From the NCBI GenBank assembly GCA_030435675.1, contig CM059625.1, positions 16,058,001-16,122,000 of the forward strand: a DNA stretch of 64,000 nt, in the 5' to 3' direction. Under the pieces are notes generated by a model. That model was not told the DNA's origin. It saw only the letters and a list, made by a program, of their open reading frames with translations, and made no database searches. Origin of the DNA: Steinernema hermaphroditum (Eukaryota; Nematoda; Chromadorea; Rhabditida; Steinernematidae). Below are positions 9,251 to 22,700 of the stretch, piece after piece. The position numbers and the translations under genes are program-made. Position 1 is the first letter of the stretch. The number at the start of each line of letters is the position of its first letter.

Positions 9251-12200
9251 GAAGCCCTTCCCACCGCAACGCGTTACGTGTGTCGTGTGGCCGCCGATAA
9301 GTGATGATGATGATGAAAAGAGGAGGGGTGATAACACCAAATCATCATCATCATCGCCCATCAGTGCATTGCCGGTCGATCGGAATAGTTGGGCGAGAGA
9401 GATGCGAATAGTGAGAACGCGCCGCCCAAGAAAGCACAACCCACAGCGAATGAATAGAGCAAAGGGTGGGGACGCAACGTCATCACGTCTGGCGCCGCCC
9501 CTAAGAACCGCCCTTCGGCACACGTCGACGACGTTAACGCGCGCCTTGGCCGCGAGCCAACGGCGTGCGCGTGGAATGTGCTGGAAAGTGGAGCGCACAG
9601 AACACACACTCTCCCGCACAGATGGTGGCGGTTAGAGAAGAGTCGCGGAGAAGACGACACAGCCAAGCAACACACTCTGGCGGCGAGTTAATCGAGGATG
9701 GTGAGCCGACGGGACGGATGGACAAACCAACCGGCTATTACGTCGTGTTCGGTCGGTCGGTCGGCCGCTGTTGGCTGGAGTCCAAACGGCGACTACGCAA
9801 ACGAAGCAGCCATGTGAGTGGCTTTAGTGGGACGGCGGAATTTTTGCATCATCCATCGCAATCGGCGTCGTCACGCACGCCGCGATTGCACCATATTCAA
9901 CAAACACAGTACCCCGGTGCCGAGGACAACAGACTGGACAGCACGAATGGAAAACAGTTGGACGCAACAACATATGTTCCGTTTCTGTCCCCACTGTTAC
10001 GGTCGCTGGGCGGTCCAAACGGGCGGTCTTCAAAGGCCACTTCCCCTCATGGTGTGCTCACATACTTGGCAAACGCAAAAATTTTCGGAAATAGGCGGGC
10101 AATGCAGCGTGGTCACGCTCCCATTTTTCGCAAAAGGGATATTTGCAGAAATTGAATCAGCTGATCCGGGCAACCACTCGGACGACCATCAGCTGACTTG
10201 TGCAAATGCGTGAAGTCCACTTTAAACGACGTCGACGACGTTAACTCCTCCGGCGTCATCGCCACCGATCGCAGCCGGTCAACGCGCACGTGTACAAATA
10301 ACAGAAATTACGGTATAAAGCTCACGGAGGGGAGACCGGAGTTTGTCAGATGGGATTTCCAGAAAAGAGAAGGCGAAACGTTTAAGTGGAGACCGTCCAC
10401 CAGAACAGTTCGCCTTCATTGTCGTCTTCGCCGACAAATGTGATTGACTGACTGTGAATGAAGAGGCGGACAGACTGGTTGTTATGCGCATGTGACTGGC
10501 TGACCGGCGGCGGCGCGGATCTCGACACATCACTGGCTGGGAAGGCGCCGGGCAGTCGGGGATTCGTCAGCGTGCTGATTCTCCCTGGGAATCCGGGCTC
10601 ATGATGACGAAGCTCAAAAAACGATGTGAAATCCGACTGTCCAGCATGAGAGCCCGGAAAGCAAACGCTTACTTGTCCTACCCTGACGCTACATTCTTTT
10701 GGCCGAACCACCCACTTTGTCGCGGTCCTCTTAGCCCTTCTATTGAAAAGCATAAGCAAGCCAAGCAGGAAACGACCCTTTTTCTCGGTGGGCCACCGCT
10801 TCTTTGCCCCGTAGCCTCAAAATGACGACAACACGGGTGCCGGAGGCGATGGTACCTCGCCGGAGAGTGAACGGAGGAGACTGGCGGGATTGGCACTTTT
10901 CCAGTGAAAAACAAGTTGAAACGACAGAGAGAAAAAGGGAACGGAAACGAGAGCGAAGAGTAAAAGTGTGGGCAAAGAACGGGATCGCCGTGGTCGAGAG
11001 TGGAAAAAGAAGACACGGAGGGGATGTTTTTGGCGAGACGAAAAGCAGGAAAGCAGTAGTAGCCCCGAATCGTTGTTATTGTCATGCTCCGGTGTCACGC
11101 GCAATGAACATGGCTATGGGGAAGCGAGATGAAGAACGGTGGCTGGTTGAGTGTGTATGTGAACTTGACCCTATCACCGTTCAGGAGCTATTTTTGAAAT
11201 CGCACCACCCATTTACTATATTCTCTGTTTAATACTATGAACTAGCTTATTTTGCGAGTCGGCACCCAAAGAAAACTCACTATATTTGCTATTAAATTCT
11301 ACTATACCGTGTAGTATTTTATCGCAGAAACGTCGATTAAGATAATCCCCATTCGATCGCATTTTTTGTTTACGATTATGGGCCACTAAATTTTTAAAAG
11401 CCCCTGCGGGCAGGCTCTCTGTGAGTGGGAGGGGGTGGTTAATGCGGGGAAATCGGTTGTCGAGGACGAAGTACGCCCTACGATGCAGTGGGTGGGCTTC
11501 GAATGAGGTGCGGACGAGTCGAAGAAAGTAAAAAATGAAGGTGCTGCCGGTTGGGAAAAGTTGGAAAAACGACAACAAAGTGGACGAGCGAGTAGAAGTT
11601 AGTGGGTGGGCGAACACGGTCCATTTAACAACAAATTAAATCAAAAACACTAAAAACAACGCGAGGATGAGACCGCCCTCTGGCTGGGTCACATGATTCC
11701 TGAGGGTAATTTGTGAGTATAGAGTTGTCGATTTATAATCGTAGAGGAAGCTGAGCTGCCTGAGTGGCGGGCGAAAACATGCGGACATATGGTGTCGAGA
11801 CCGACTGCCCCGAGAGCTGTTGATGGGGTCGTCGGGTCATCCGACCGGAGACGCCCAGTTTAAAACACTAGCCAAGTGACTCATGGCGCGCTCTAAGTAG
11901 TTGTAGTCGTCCGGATGGCTAAAACCGCTGCAGCTCTCACATGATAGGCCTTCTTCAATAGCAATTTGCATATTGATGACGCCGAAAGCGGATCACATAT
12001 CCGTGGAAGGGCTACCGCCTGTCCTAAACCATACTCAAACGCGATCGGACATAATCTGCTTCCAAGCAGCTCTCATATGATTGGTTTTGTGGGCGTAGAA
12101 AAAGTAACTCTTTGGAATAAATGAATAATAAAAATGGCCGCGACGACGTCGCTGCGCAATCTCCGGCGACCCCAACTTCGGCCCCAACTGCAAACGGCTT

Positions 12201-12290
12201 AAGGGGGGTGGAAAAATGGCCAGTGGCTTTGACGTTCTGCATTTTTGGACGTCTTCCAAGATGACGCGGGCGCGCGCGCGATGCCAGCTG
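9251..12290. other. GC-rich intergenic region, no supported gene
   Basis: About 3 kb with many overlapping open frames on both strands, as expected from GC and CpG richness. None shows domain similarity or clean exon-intron structure. A run of GATGATGAT near 9304 and its inverted counterpart near 9342 form a small hairpin. TCAGCTGA-type motifs occur near 10157 and 10189. A weak repeated phrase (GCAGCTCTCA.ATGAT) is found near 11931 and 12068. Confidence 0.5.
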
Positions 12291-12298
12291 GTCCTAAG

Positions 12299-12673
12299 TA
12301 GAGTTGGCATCGGGTCGAACCCGAAAATTCGCATTTTTTGCAATACGGACCAATTTTGTAGTCCAAACGAGAAACTTTCAAGTGCGCTGGCTTCGCCCCA
12401 ACGTCGCGGCCCAGCATAATCAAAAAAGTTTGACCGAACAACAAAACAAGGTCCAATTAGGGGTGAAACCCGAAAAACCCGAACCCGAACCCGAAAATCT
12501 GAACCCGAAAATTTTTGAATGGATTTTTTCGTTCTTCGGTCAAATTTTTTGACTATTCTGGGCCGCGACGTTGGGGCGAAGCCAGCGCACTTGGAAGTTT
12601 CTCGATTGGACTTCAAAATTGGTCCGTACTGCAAAAAATGAGGATTTTCGGGTTCGACCCGATGCCAACTCTA
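12299..12673. mobile_element. hAT-type MITE, 375 bp, with exact 8-bp target duplication
   Basis: Inverted arms of about 145 bp start TAGAGTTGGCATCGGGTCGA and end with the complement. The flanks carry the identical octamer GTCCTAAG (12291-12298 and 12674-12681). An 8-bp duplication plus short terminal repeats is the hallmark of hAT transposition. The centre (about 12460-12525) is a run of CCCGAA hexamers. No coding capacity is present, so it depends on a transposase elsewhere. A related CCCGAA-rich remnant lies near 50791. Confidence 0.85.
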
Positions 12674-13084
12674 GTCCTAAGTCAAGAACATAACAATGGC
12701 TGGTGGACTGGTCCGGCCCCGAGGAAAATTGCGCAATTGAAGGCGGCGACGAGGCGTTCGAGAAGAGAACAATGCGTGGCAAATAGGATGGAAAAGCGCA
12801 ACTCGGCGACAAGCCGAGTTCATCGCCGGTGACGGGAGGTAAACATGTTTTCGAACTTTTCGGTGCTGATGAAACACAGCTGAAATCCAATAAGTTCGCC
12901 CTCTGGGACAAGCGTCCTACGGCGAAAAGTGCCAAAGTCAACTGTCTATAATCGTGTTTGTGACATCTCAAAAATTTCCATGCCTACTCAAAAAAAAACG
13001 GAACACATCGTCATATCACGACGTCATATACCGTAGCATTAGCTGCCCACTATTAGAAAACAAAACGAACAACATCACCTATAA
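12674..13084. other. Short intergenic stretch, no gene seen
   Basis: About 400 bases between the MITE and the candidate membrane-protein gene. No convincing frame or RNA gene is seen. Confidence 0.5.
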
Positions 13085-13763
13085 TTAGAAGCGTTCATTA
13101 GCAACCAATGGCTTGAGTAACGCGTGACCAACAAAAACACCCGAAGAACATCGTATACCGAGTAATGTTAGATAGAGAAATATCGGCAAAACAAGACCAG
13201 AAAAATGACCGTATTCGCTCTTTCTAAATGTCATTAGGAAAGCGTAAATTACCGCACAGAATACCAACTAGAAAATGATTCGTAGGTGGATACTAGCTTC
13301 ATAAGGGTCATTGGAAAAATGCGAAACTACCGTATGAATGGCGGCAAGACAAGCAACACCCAAAGGAATAGACATTTCGCGGATTACGTAAATAGCCCAT
13401 TGATAGTCAGTGGAAACATGCGCCTCGATGACGATTGTTTTTTTCGCGATCCGCTTGTTTGCGCCTGGATAAACGGAGTCTTGTGACTGGAGCGCATCGC
13501 CAGCGAACGTCTCGGACCATATGAAAGCATTGGCAGTGGCAAGCGGACAAATTTGCATAAGTGCATCAGTGGCCAGGCGCCTCATTGGCCCTAGCCCACA
13601 AGAAACAGGCGGAGTGATGTAAGTGAATGAGGAATGAGTAGACGAGACGGAAGTTCGAAAACCTATTTACTTGCTCGTCTTTTTCTGCCGTCGGCTGTTG
13701 TCCAAGTGACGCACTCGCCGAAATAATTAAGAGTCCGCGTATGTTGTTTTGTTGAGGCCACAT
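13085..13763 (-). CDS. Candidate small multi-pass membrane protein
   Basis: Three pieces are proposed. A first exon starts at ATG 13763 (MWPQQNNIRG) and reaches a GTAAAT donor near 13668. A long exon reads down to 13331. After a 63-nt intron (13330-13268, GTAGTT...TTTCTAG, phase 0) the last exon runs 13267-13085. Without that intron an in-frame TAG would truncate the protein; splicing removes it and fuses two half-helices into one hydrophobic segment (VACLAAIHT joined to LVFCAVIYAFLMTF). Another hydrophobic stretch is FSGLVLPIFLYLTLLGI. The junction of exons 1 and 2 does not keep frame with the obvious acceptor, so the 5' end is uncertain. No family is recognised. Confidence 0.4.
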
Positions 13764-16700
13764 TCCATGTACGCGAAAACGTCAGAGAAGAACACAAAAA
13801 CAAGAAGAGGAAATGACCGGGCTAGAGCTCATCGTGGAAGATATACATGCCCTTGGGGGGGGTTCAGCCTTGTGACCCGCGCAGACTACGTGACTTAAGG
13901 GACGAATTTTGGGACGGCAACCCCACAAGGAACCGCGTCGCCCCATGCTTTCCTCTATTTGCACCCATAAATGCATAAATTGATGGGATGCTATAAGGCA
14001 CCATAATTATAAGCTCGCGGAAATCCGGTGCCGAGACGCTTCCCAAGCAAGGGATGCGACCACAATCCCATCTATTACGGACTTTCCATCTCTTACCTCT
14101 ATTGATAGGATTAAGCATCGCTCCCAGGCTCTTGAGACTGATCTGCCGACCGCAACTTTTTAAGCCGGTCCTCGAATCCATAATTTACGACAGCATTCTG
14201 ATTACCGAAAAGGGTCATCACGTAAAGAGGGGGACTGATGGTTGTTTTGCCCCATTGATGGCACCAATTCATAATTAGCTGCAATCAAGCGAAAACGCCG
14301 ATGTCGCGAGACGGCCGGGACCATTCTGGAGAATGTACGCACAACTACTTTCGCTTAATCTGATCGTGACAACCAGTCAGACGGATTCAGCGTTTATCAA
14401 CGAAAATGCGTGGCCTTTTCTGTGTCCAAAACTTGCGGCGACGTCACTTCATTTGCCTGGACGACTAGGTGGAAAAACGCAAGCTGTCGGACGTCTTCGC
14501 CATCCACTCTGAATGAAGACGTCGCGTGACTTATGGCCACAATTATGGCCGACTAATCCAAAATAAGAAGCGACATTCTTTGAAGAGCCTTCTAGTTTCT
14601 GTCCGTCCTTGGTAGAAGAAGCATCTCCGTCATACGGTAGTCATCTTCTTCATGGCAGCTTGGAAAGGCACAAGCCGAACGAAGATCGTTTATTAGATGG
14701 CGGCGGCAGCGGGAGATCCGATCAGCGGATCTCTGTGGAGGGTCGGAATTGCCGCTTAAATTGTTTGTCAAGTGGCTGTGCACGCACTTGCGACTCGACG
14801 GTCGTCCGGCTATGGTACTCTTGCCGGGGCAGCAAGTCTAAACACAGGCTTAGCCCGATGACCAATTGACGCGCTTTGATTGCTTTTTGATACGCGCAAG
14901 GAGGGCAGATTGCGAAGAAGCCGGTCACCCGGGGACAGCACACCGATCTGCAGAGTCATGGGCGCGACACAGAAAGTCATACTGGACACCTTCGCGTGGA
15001 ATGCACCGCCACCGCGCGAGATTTGATACGCTTTTTGTGGATTACTGCGCGGTTATTATATGTTACGCCGACACATACATAGGGAACGATGTCACCGGCG
15101 ACGCAAATCGAATTTTCAGTTCGGCTATTGAACCGAGCCGGCAGAACCTGAAGTGTATCGACACCGTCGACGCCGTCTATAAACGGTAGTCTTTGTAACG
15201 GATGCCAGTATTGCGAAAATTGCGAAAACTCTGAACTGGTTTACGCTGCCGGTTTGATTTGACGTCGACTCCGCAAAAGTTGAGGGTTAGAAGCGCTTCC
15301 ACTTAAACCAACATGACGTCATGCGTTCGGTTGTTCACGCTCGTTTGCCGCGGGCTATGAGGGTGGATGGGTGCTGTTTAATGGGTTGGATTAATTATAC
15401 ATTGTGAAGGAACGCTTGTAGTTTAACAGGGCGGAAGAAAACGACGGCCGTGTATGTCTTTAAGCTAATACGGTATTTGTCTAGCGGACGCGGCCGGAAG
15501 AGGTCGGCCGCAGTCCACTACCGGCGGACTCTTTCGGCGGCCTCATTAGCGAAGATGCCGCTGCTGCTGTTGGCCACCGTGTTTATAAACACACACACAC
15601 TGAGAGACAATTTTTCTGAGTATTGCCGGCCTGGTGGTGCTGTGTTGTGTGGAAGTCTTGCGGGTCTTGGCGCCCTGTTGGCGCCGATGGCGACTCCGAC
15701 TCGGAGACCGGAAGCGGACGGCGGAAAAAGTTGGCAACGCGCACAGCCGCCGCGTATCGCCGATTTTTAATTAAATTCGAGAGGCCAAAAACAAAACCTC
15801 AGGCACAGGAAACTGCTATGTTTGGTGGGAAATGGAAAGTTTCTGTTGCCCGTGACTGACCACACACAAAGGTCGCAGGCGCCCACAGTTTGTTTGTTGC
15901 TTCCAGCCCGCACATATTTTCGAAAAGATTTGGCGCGCCTGCGCGAGCAAACAACAACCGGGCATTGACGGCGCATCAACATCGTCGTCATCGCCAACAG
16001 AGGTTTTGTTGTCGCTACTCGCAGAGGGACTGCGAAGATAGGTTATGCAGATAAGTGGTGTCCAAATCGCGAGATTATGGCCGTTTATGTGCTTGATCTC
16101 GATTACAGTAATACGATATGGCCCAGTAGTATAACACTGAATGATGGGGCTGAGAAAGGTCCGCTGAGTCACCGAAGTGACATCACTCCAACGGCTTACA
16201 GTTTACATAAGAGGCTATAATCATAATAGGGCTGTGCGATGACTTGAAGGCGCCGTGAATGGAGATGGTCGGGGGCGTCTTTGATGACTAACAGGTCTCC
16301 TTACACATTGTTTTGTGTCCTATGTCTGCCTTACAGCAATTCGTAAGGCTGGTAGTGTTTCGTTTACTATTGGATTTTGGATCGGTAGGGAAAATCATTT
16401 ACGAAGCGATCTTTGGAAGTCAGTGACGGGCGCACATAATGAGATCAGCAAAGGTTCCAGTGGACCCATAGTACAAATCACATGCACATAATAATATTTT
16501 CGAAAATCGCCGGCACAGTGGGTTTGGTAACCAGTGAACGACTGTACTTTCCAAAGAGGAGCGCGCGGGCGTTCGCGCTGTTGCGAGCAAACCAAAACCA
16601 TCAGGTTTGTCACGTGACTGGATCCTCGCCACGGGGCGGCCAATGGAATGCACACAAAAACGTAAGGAAAAACCGGAGAAAAGGGTCATCGCGCGGCGAT

Positions 16701-19700
16701 GGAAGACGCGAGCTGATCTGGGCAAGATCCAGAGATATCTTCGAATTTCATCTCTGCTACTGTGAATCGAAACGGATCCACGGAAGTCTACGGCGTGCTC
16801 GTGCCAATCACGTGAACACCAAACCAAAAAGAACGGCCAAAGGCGTCAAAAGAGCGGCGCCCTTATCGCTGAATCACCTGGCGCTACTGTCATCTATACA
16901 AACGTGTACTTTTCCACGTGTACTGCACTGGCGGGAAGATCATCTCAGACTCTAGTCGACCGTCACAATTGTACTCCTATCACTAGCGTAAAAAGGAACT
17001 GTCGCGATAGGCCACATTTTCACGCATGTGACGGCGACATTGATCAGCGCTTTATTGCTTTCGATTGGCAACAGTGCTCAGGTGATCCGGCGAAAGAGTG
17101 ATGAAACTAGGTTTTTACACAGTGCACATAGCCTTTGGTCTTTCTGTAACTCGCTGATAGCGTATTTCTTGTGCGTATATTGTAGAAAATCTCATTGACA
17201 AGATAAATGAAACCTTTGGAAAGAAACTTGAGAAAAAACGCCAGAACACAACGTCTTGGCGTCTTTTTTATCGTTTCCCACGGTGACACTTAACGCAAAT
17301 GCTATAGAAGGTGACCACAAAAGGAAGTATTGAGAAAAGTCAAAAACTATTAAGTTAAATAGCGCCTAAGTAAAAGCGCCGCGGCACGACCTTGCTCTTC
17401 CCGAATGCTGTTACGTTGTTGATCTTCGCTCTTTGCTGCAATGCGTTTGCAGGCGGCTTGCTGGAACGACTCCGCTCCACTCTGCAAACGAACTCCCGCT
17501 CGCGCTCTTTTGATCTCGCGCGCCCAAAATAACTACAGTCATATGACTTCGCTGCAAGCCGAGTTCGAAAATGCGGTAGCAGCGCTGATTTGCTGACACA
17601 AGAGCAGAACAAACAGTCTTGCGGAATTACGGTTTCGCGTGCGAAAATTCGAAGAATTCGCGTGTCACTAACGCGGGCTCAGTGCGCGTGGGACGTCTGT
17701 GGAAGGGGTCATTAAGCGGGTGGAATGTGCGTGGACATCGAAATGGCCGAACAGGTGGTTGTGATTTGGACATTCTTCGAATCGACATTGCTCAGTCAGA
17801 GGGCATTCGCGCGGCACTCATTTCATGGCTTTTCGATTTGAGAACCTTTGATCACAGAGGCCTACCGCATTTCCACCTTCACGGAAGTCAACTCTTGCCC
17901 TTTCATTGCCCTTCTCACGAATTCGCACAAGACCTGACGACATTAATTCCATCTGATTTGGATCAGGTCCTTTTTTCGCAAGACAAGAACGAGTGCGAAA
18001 GATCGGGTAATTTGTCGTAGGCTGCACTTTTGGCTCTAACGGCATTTTTCGGATTTGCGATTGAATTTAAATTGTGCTTTTCTACCTCGATGGGACGTGG
18101 CCATATCCATGGCAGCAGACCTACCGCATTTGAGCGATTATGGAAATTGATTCAGGACATGCACTCTTGTACATTTCACGCTTGACTGGGAGATCCTGTA
18201 GCAAATGAATGTGCATTTTTGGAGCCGTTCTGTTTTTTCCATCTTTGCAAAGAAACTACAAATTACATTTCCTTCTTTGTTGTTTACACGTTTGATTGCA
18301 GCGGCTCAAGATTGTCTTCGAGCCTGGCACGGAAAACTGATGTGTTCAACTTAATGATACTTATGATTGTAGGAGAAGTCCAGTTTCCAGAAAACAGAAT
18401 CAGAAATTACACATATTTAATATTGCATCTTTTGATTGTGCAGTGGCTGGCACAGCATGGCGCAGGACCTCACAAGTTTCACTTCAATTACGTGAATTAA
18501 TAAGGCCATGGAACTTTTTGGCAAAGAAATTGGTGATCTGTCCTTTAAGGGACCCAAAAGGAAAGTGTGCCAGGAAACATGATAAGTGGATCGTTTCGCA
18601 GCAGTACGCCGTAAACACGATTATTTATCGGGAAGCGCGCGAAAACACCTGCAGTCGTTTTTGCGTAAATCGAAAAAAGTACAATAATCCTCGTGTGGCG
18701 TCGTGTTTATGACGAACGATCACATGGTGCTACGTGCAGCCGTTCGCCTTTCCGACTGTGCCCTCGTCGTGGGGGCGATGATCAAATCGTGTTTGCGGAT
18801 CTTCCGCGCGAAGGTCGCTTGGATGTTTACGATATGCCTACAAGGGGAAGTGCGGGAAAACACGGCGCAAATAAGGTATACCCCCTGATCACGAGGATCA
18901 ACATTGTTTTCCGCGTCTTCTGTCGGCCAGTCTTTGCCCTCTTTTTGCGTTGCAAAAAGGGGTTCCCTATTTGTTGATGCACCAAATGGCCAGAACAGTT
19001 ACGTGTCAGGGGGCGATCTTCAATAGATGACCACGATCTGAGAAGTAGGAGATTTTTCTTCTACTGTTATAGATATAGAACATAACGTTTAGAAGTAAAA
19101 ATTTGGCTATATTTCTTGAGTTAGAGTGTTTGTCAAATGCTCATTTTTCCTCATCTAAATTTTGCCACCGGCTACCATTTGCTGGCATAAGCATCGCTGT
19201 TCTGTTTATTTATGCACTGGGCCACCGATTACTCATAGGAGGAAATTGCAAAAAATCGGCGCAGAATACATATGGCTGCCTGCTGCAAAAGCGCCGCTTT
19301 GTGCATAATTTAACGGCGGAGTCACATGTGAAGCCGAAGCTCCTACTGTTGTAGTTTGAAGTGCCCTGTTCCGCATTTTCTCGCAGCACGACTCGATGCG
19401 AGCGATGACGCACCCGCTCTCTCGTCTCCACTCAACACTCTCGAAACGCACATTTTTGCTGTGATGGCGCCTGTGAAATGTGCACCGTGTCGACGCCGAA
19501 TCGCCGGAACCGAAGGCCGCCGCGTCATCGTCGGCGTGGACCGTTAGTTACATAACTGCTTGACGTGCGCCGTCACGGCAATCGACCGAGACAAGTTAGC
19601 AGGAGAGGCGCACGCGGCCCGGGAAGACGAGTACGATAAGCGGCTTGATCTTTGTTGCCACTTCGGAAACACGGCCAAGTCCAGCGCGCACCCGCTTCGG

Positions 19701-22700
19701 GAGCACTTCCTGGCGCCATCGAGCAGCTCTTGTTTGCTCTCGTTTTTCGTCGTTCACCCAGCGGACGCCGGTAATCTTGTGACAGTTATACGCGCGCGCG
19801 CATTTGATGACAATCCGCTCCTAATCGCACCGGATGGGACAAGGGACACCACGCTGGCGCCAGCACTCGAAACGAACGCTTTCCGCACAGGCAAAAGGGC
19901 AATTTCCACGACTTTGTTAGCACGGACGTTGAGGGACTAGCACTACAGTGTACAGCGTTACCGAACTGTGACTCGGGGAGCGTCATAGGTGGGTGACAAA
20001 AAATTCTATTGCAGCCACAAACCATCTATATATCTATATGGCAAAAAAAAATGGAAGAGAGTCAGAAGCTATAGCATATCAAAATAGACAATAATAATGT
20101 AAAATGAAAATATCGACATAACAAGGATTAAACGATCAAGTCAATGCTGGTCGACTTGAAGTTATACTGCTCTTGTTGGTGAACAAAGTTTGCGCGATTT
20201 TTGGACTTTTAATTCAATAACAAGTTTTGATCAAGCTACTGATGATCGTTTAGTTTGTCACCACAACTCTTAGTTAAGACAACTGAACTTACATCGGTGG
20301 GATCACCAATACAACATTCCGTATAAAGCCCACGTTTTTCTAAGAAAGTTTGAATTTTATAACAAGATTCCACTATCAATAAGCTTTCAATAAATAAAGA
20401 GGCTTAAGCTGCGGATTTTATAAACATACTTGGTTTTATGTGGTCATTTTTTTGTATGTGATATCATAATGTTTACATCTTCGATAAGACACAAAGACAC
20501 GGAGAGCTTTGCTAAATGGCGCTCCCGTAACAGTGAACCATCTGTCAGTTTGCTTTGCAATTGCTTTCCCGCAGCCATTAATAACTTTCACTTTAAACAA
20601 AATCGCTGACAACTTTTTGTGAATGACAGAACTCATTCGACGAGTCACTTGCTCGCAACCTCACTCTTGTTTTGTTCGCCGGAAACGCGACAGTTGCAAA
20701 TATCACATTTCGTCTTAAAATGAACGCCGACGCCGCTGAGGGCACGGTGTGCCCCACGGCTAAGTCACTTTCTTCACCCGGCATGCGGCAGTTGATCCGT
20801 TTGGTTTCGTGGGTGCAGATAGAGGCCATCGGCGGCACGATATGTTGCGTTCCGCTGCATCGACCGGGTGCATTCCGTGGTCGAGGGGTCGGCAAATTAG
20901 CGACGAAAAAAGCAGCAAAGTGCAAGTAAATAATTGAAAGACGAGACAATGGTCGCGTTTAATTGTTCCAGCCGGACCAAGTGGTTTAGACCAAAATAGC
21001 TTTAAAGACCAAGGCTATGAGGGGTAAACAATTAGTCGTTCTAATCAAATAAGGGCATCAATTGAATTTGGTTCGGATTTGTTGATTCCGGGAGCCTAGT
21101 GTCACGGTAAACACATCATTATTCAGACGGGTGTTATCTAGAAAATAGAGAATATCAAATTGGGCACGGAAAAGCGAACGTTGGTAAAGATTTTTAGAAT
21201 TCCATGGACGAACTAATGTTCTTTGCTTCTCAACATAAATACCACAAATTTATACAAATTCGAAAGGAAAATACCGGACCGAAGCGTCATTGCTTTAAGT
21301 GCTCGGCAGGCCAGTCCAATTCCATGCCCACGCGTTCATCCCATTGCAATTGCTCGCGCGTAAATGGGAGAAAATTCGGCTCTTCAGAGTCTAATACAAA
21401 CACAATTAACGCGGAAAGCTTGAATCACTCGGTCGAACGGGGGCGAAAACTCTTCTCGATCTTGTTTCGAGAACACAATTATGAAAACGCACTGGCGAGA
21501 CGGGTAAAAAAAGGAGAACGCGTCCTCCAGACACAATTTTCAACTATCGACCGCTCGTCTCGGCGTTGCGAGATGAAAACTGCCCCTCTTATGACATGGG
21601 TGAAACTCGAAACGTCTAATTTTCGATAAATCGGCCGTCTCGGTCTCAACTGCGTTTTTGTGCGTCTCGTCATGAAATCGTCTGCGTGACCGATAGAATT
21701 TAGAGTGTATTTGTCAACTCAAATTATGTCTAGAGATAGGGGAACAGTGGTATTGCATAAATTTGTGACGAATGGCATAATATTCTATGTTCAATATGGT
21801 CCAGAACGGCTATGAGAGCCTGGCCGCCTTTCGAGTCGTCTATCAATTCTCTATGCTAACGGCAACGAGACCATTATAGCCCACAGATATCAAAACAGGG
21901 AAAGATAACATTACATCGTTCTTTAAAGTTTCTCCGCAACGAAAAGAACGTCCCGGCAAACCAGACACTTTACACAATTGACACTGAGAAAGCCTATGAA
22001 GTTCAGACTTGTTCTTTGAATGTACACGTCCTTCCCTCAACGAGAAAAACATCTTGTGACCGTCGTGGAATGCGTCTCCATAATGAAATCATGCTCGTTA
22101 GACGCTGGACTTCGGCGAGGTCGTCCGGTCTTTAAACCGATGATCACCCGATTTAGGGAACACCGGCCATCGTTCACGTGATCCCTCGGTCGATCGGTCC
22201 TTTTGTCAATGTTATTGTTTTGACTCTTACTTCATTGTCTGTGCCTGTTTTGAGAATGAGCTCCGCTTTCGGAAAAGAGATCACAATCAAAGTACGCATG
22301 TCGAAGTGGTGCCAGCTGAGCATTGATGATGAACAACGGTGATAAGGTGCAAAACAGGCCCTACGGTCGGGGAACACCGTTGTCGCACAGTTCCTCCCGC
22401 TGTGTGTGGCAGAAATCTCTGGTAATGTCGCCGTCACTTCATAACAGCGTAGTAGTAATAACACAAACAGTTCTCGCCGCCGGTCACATGCTCGAGACGG
22501 TCTGTTTGACTTCGCCGCAGCGCTCAAAGGCGACGGGAACAAAAAATGTGGGGGCGAATGATGTGAGAGCCGGGTTGTAAATTTGACGATGCAGTTTGCC
22601 GCATCCGCAACAAACCATCTGAACAAACGAACGCCCGCTGCCCACGGTATGCCGAAATCCATGTGACAGCGACGGAATCGCGTCGTTCTTTGCTCGGAAC

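Noticed and set aside
9285..11232. Several 100-200 codon frames on both strands
   Set aside because: GC-rich sequence with overlapping open frames on opposite strands and low-quality composition; no homologous motif or introns.
13268..13270. Premature TAG making the membrane protein a pseudogene
   Set aside because: A 63-nt GT-AG intron in phase 0 removes the TAG and leaves a continuous hydrophobic helix, so a normal intron is the simpler reading.
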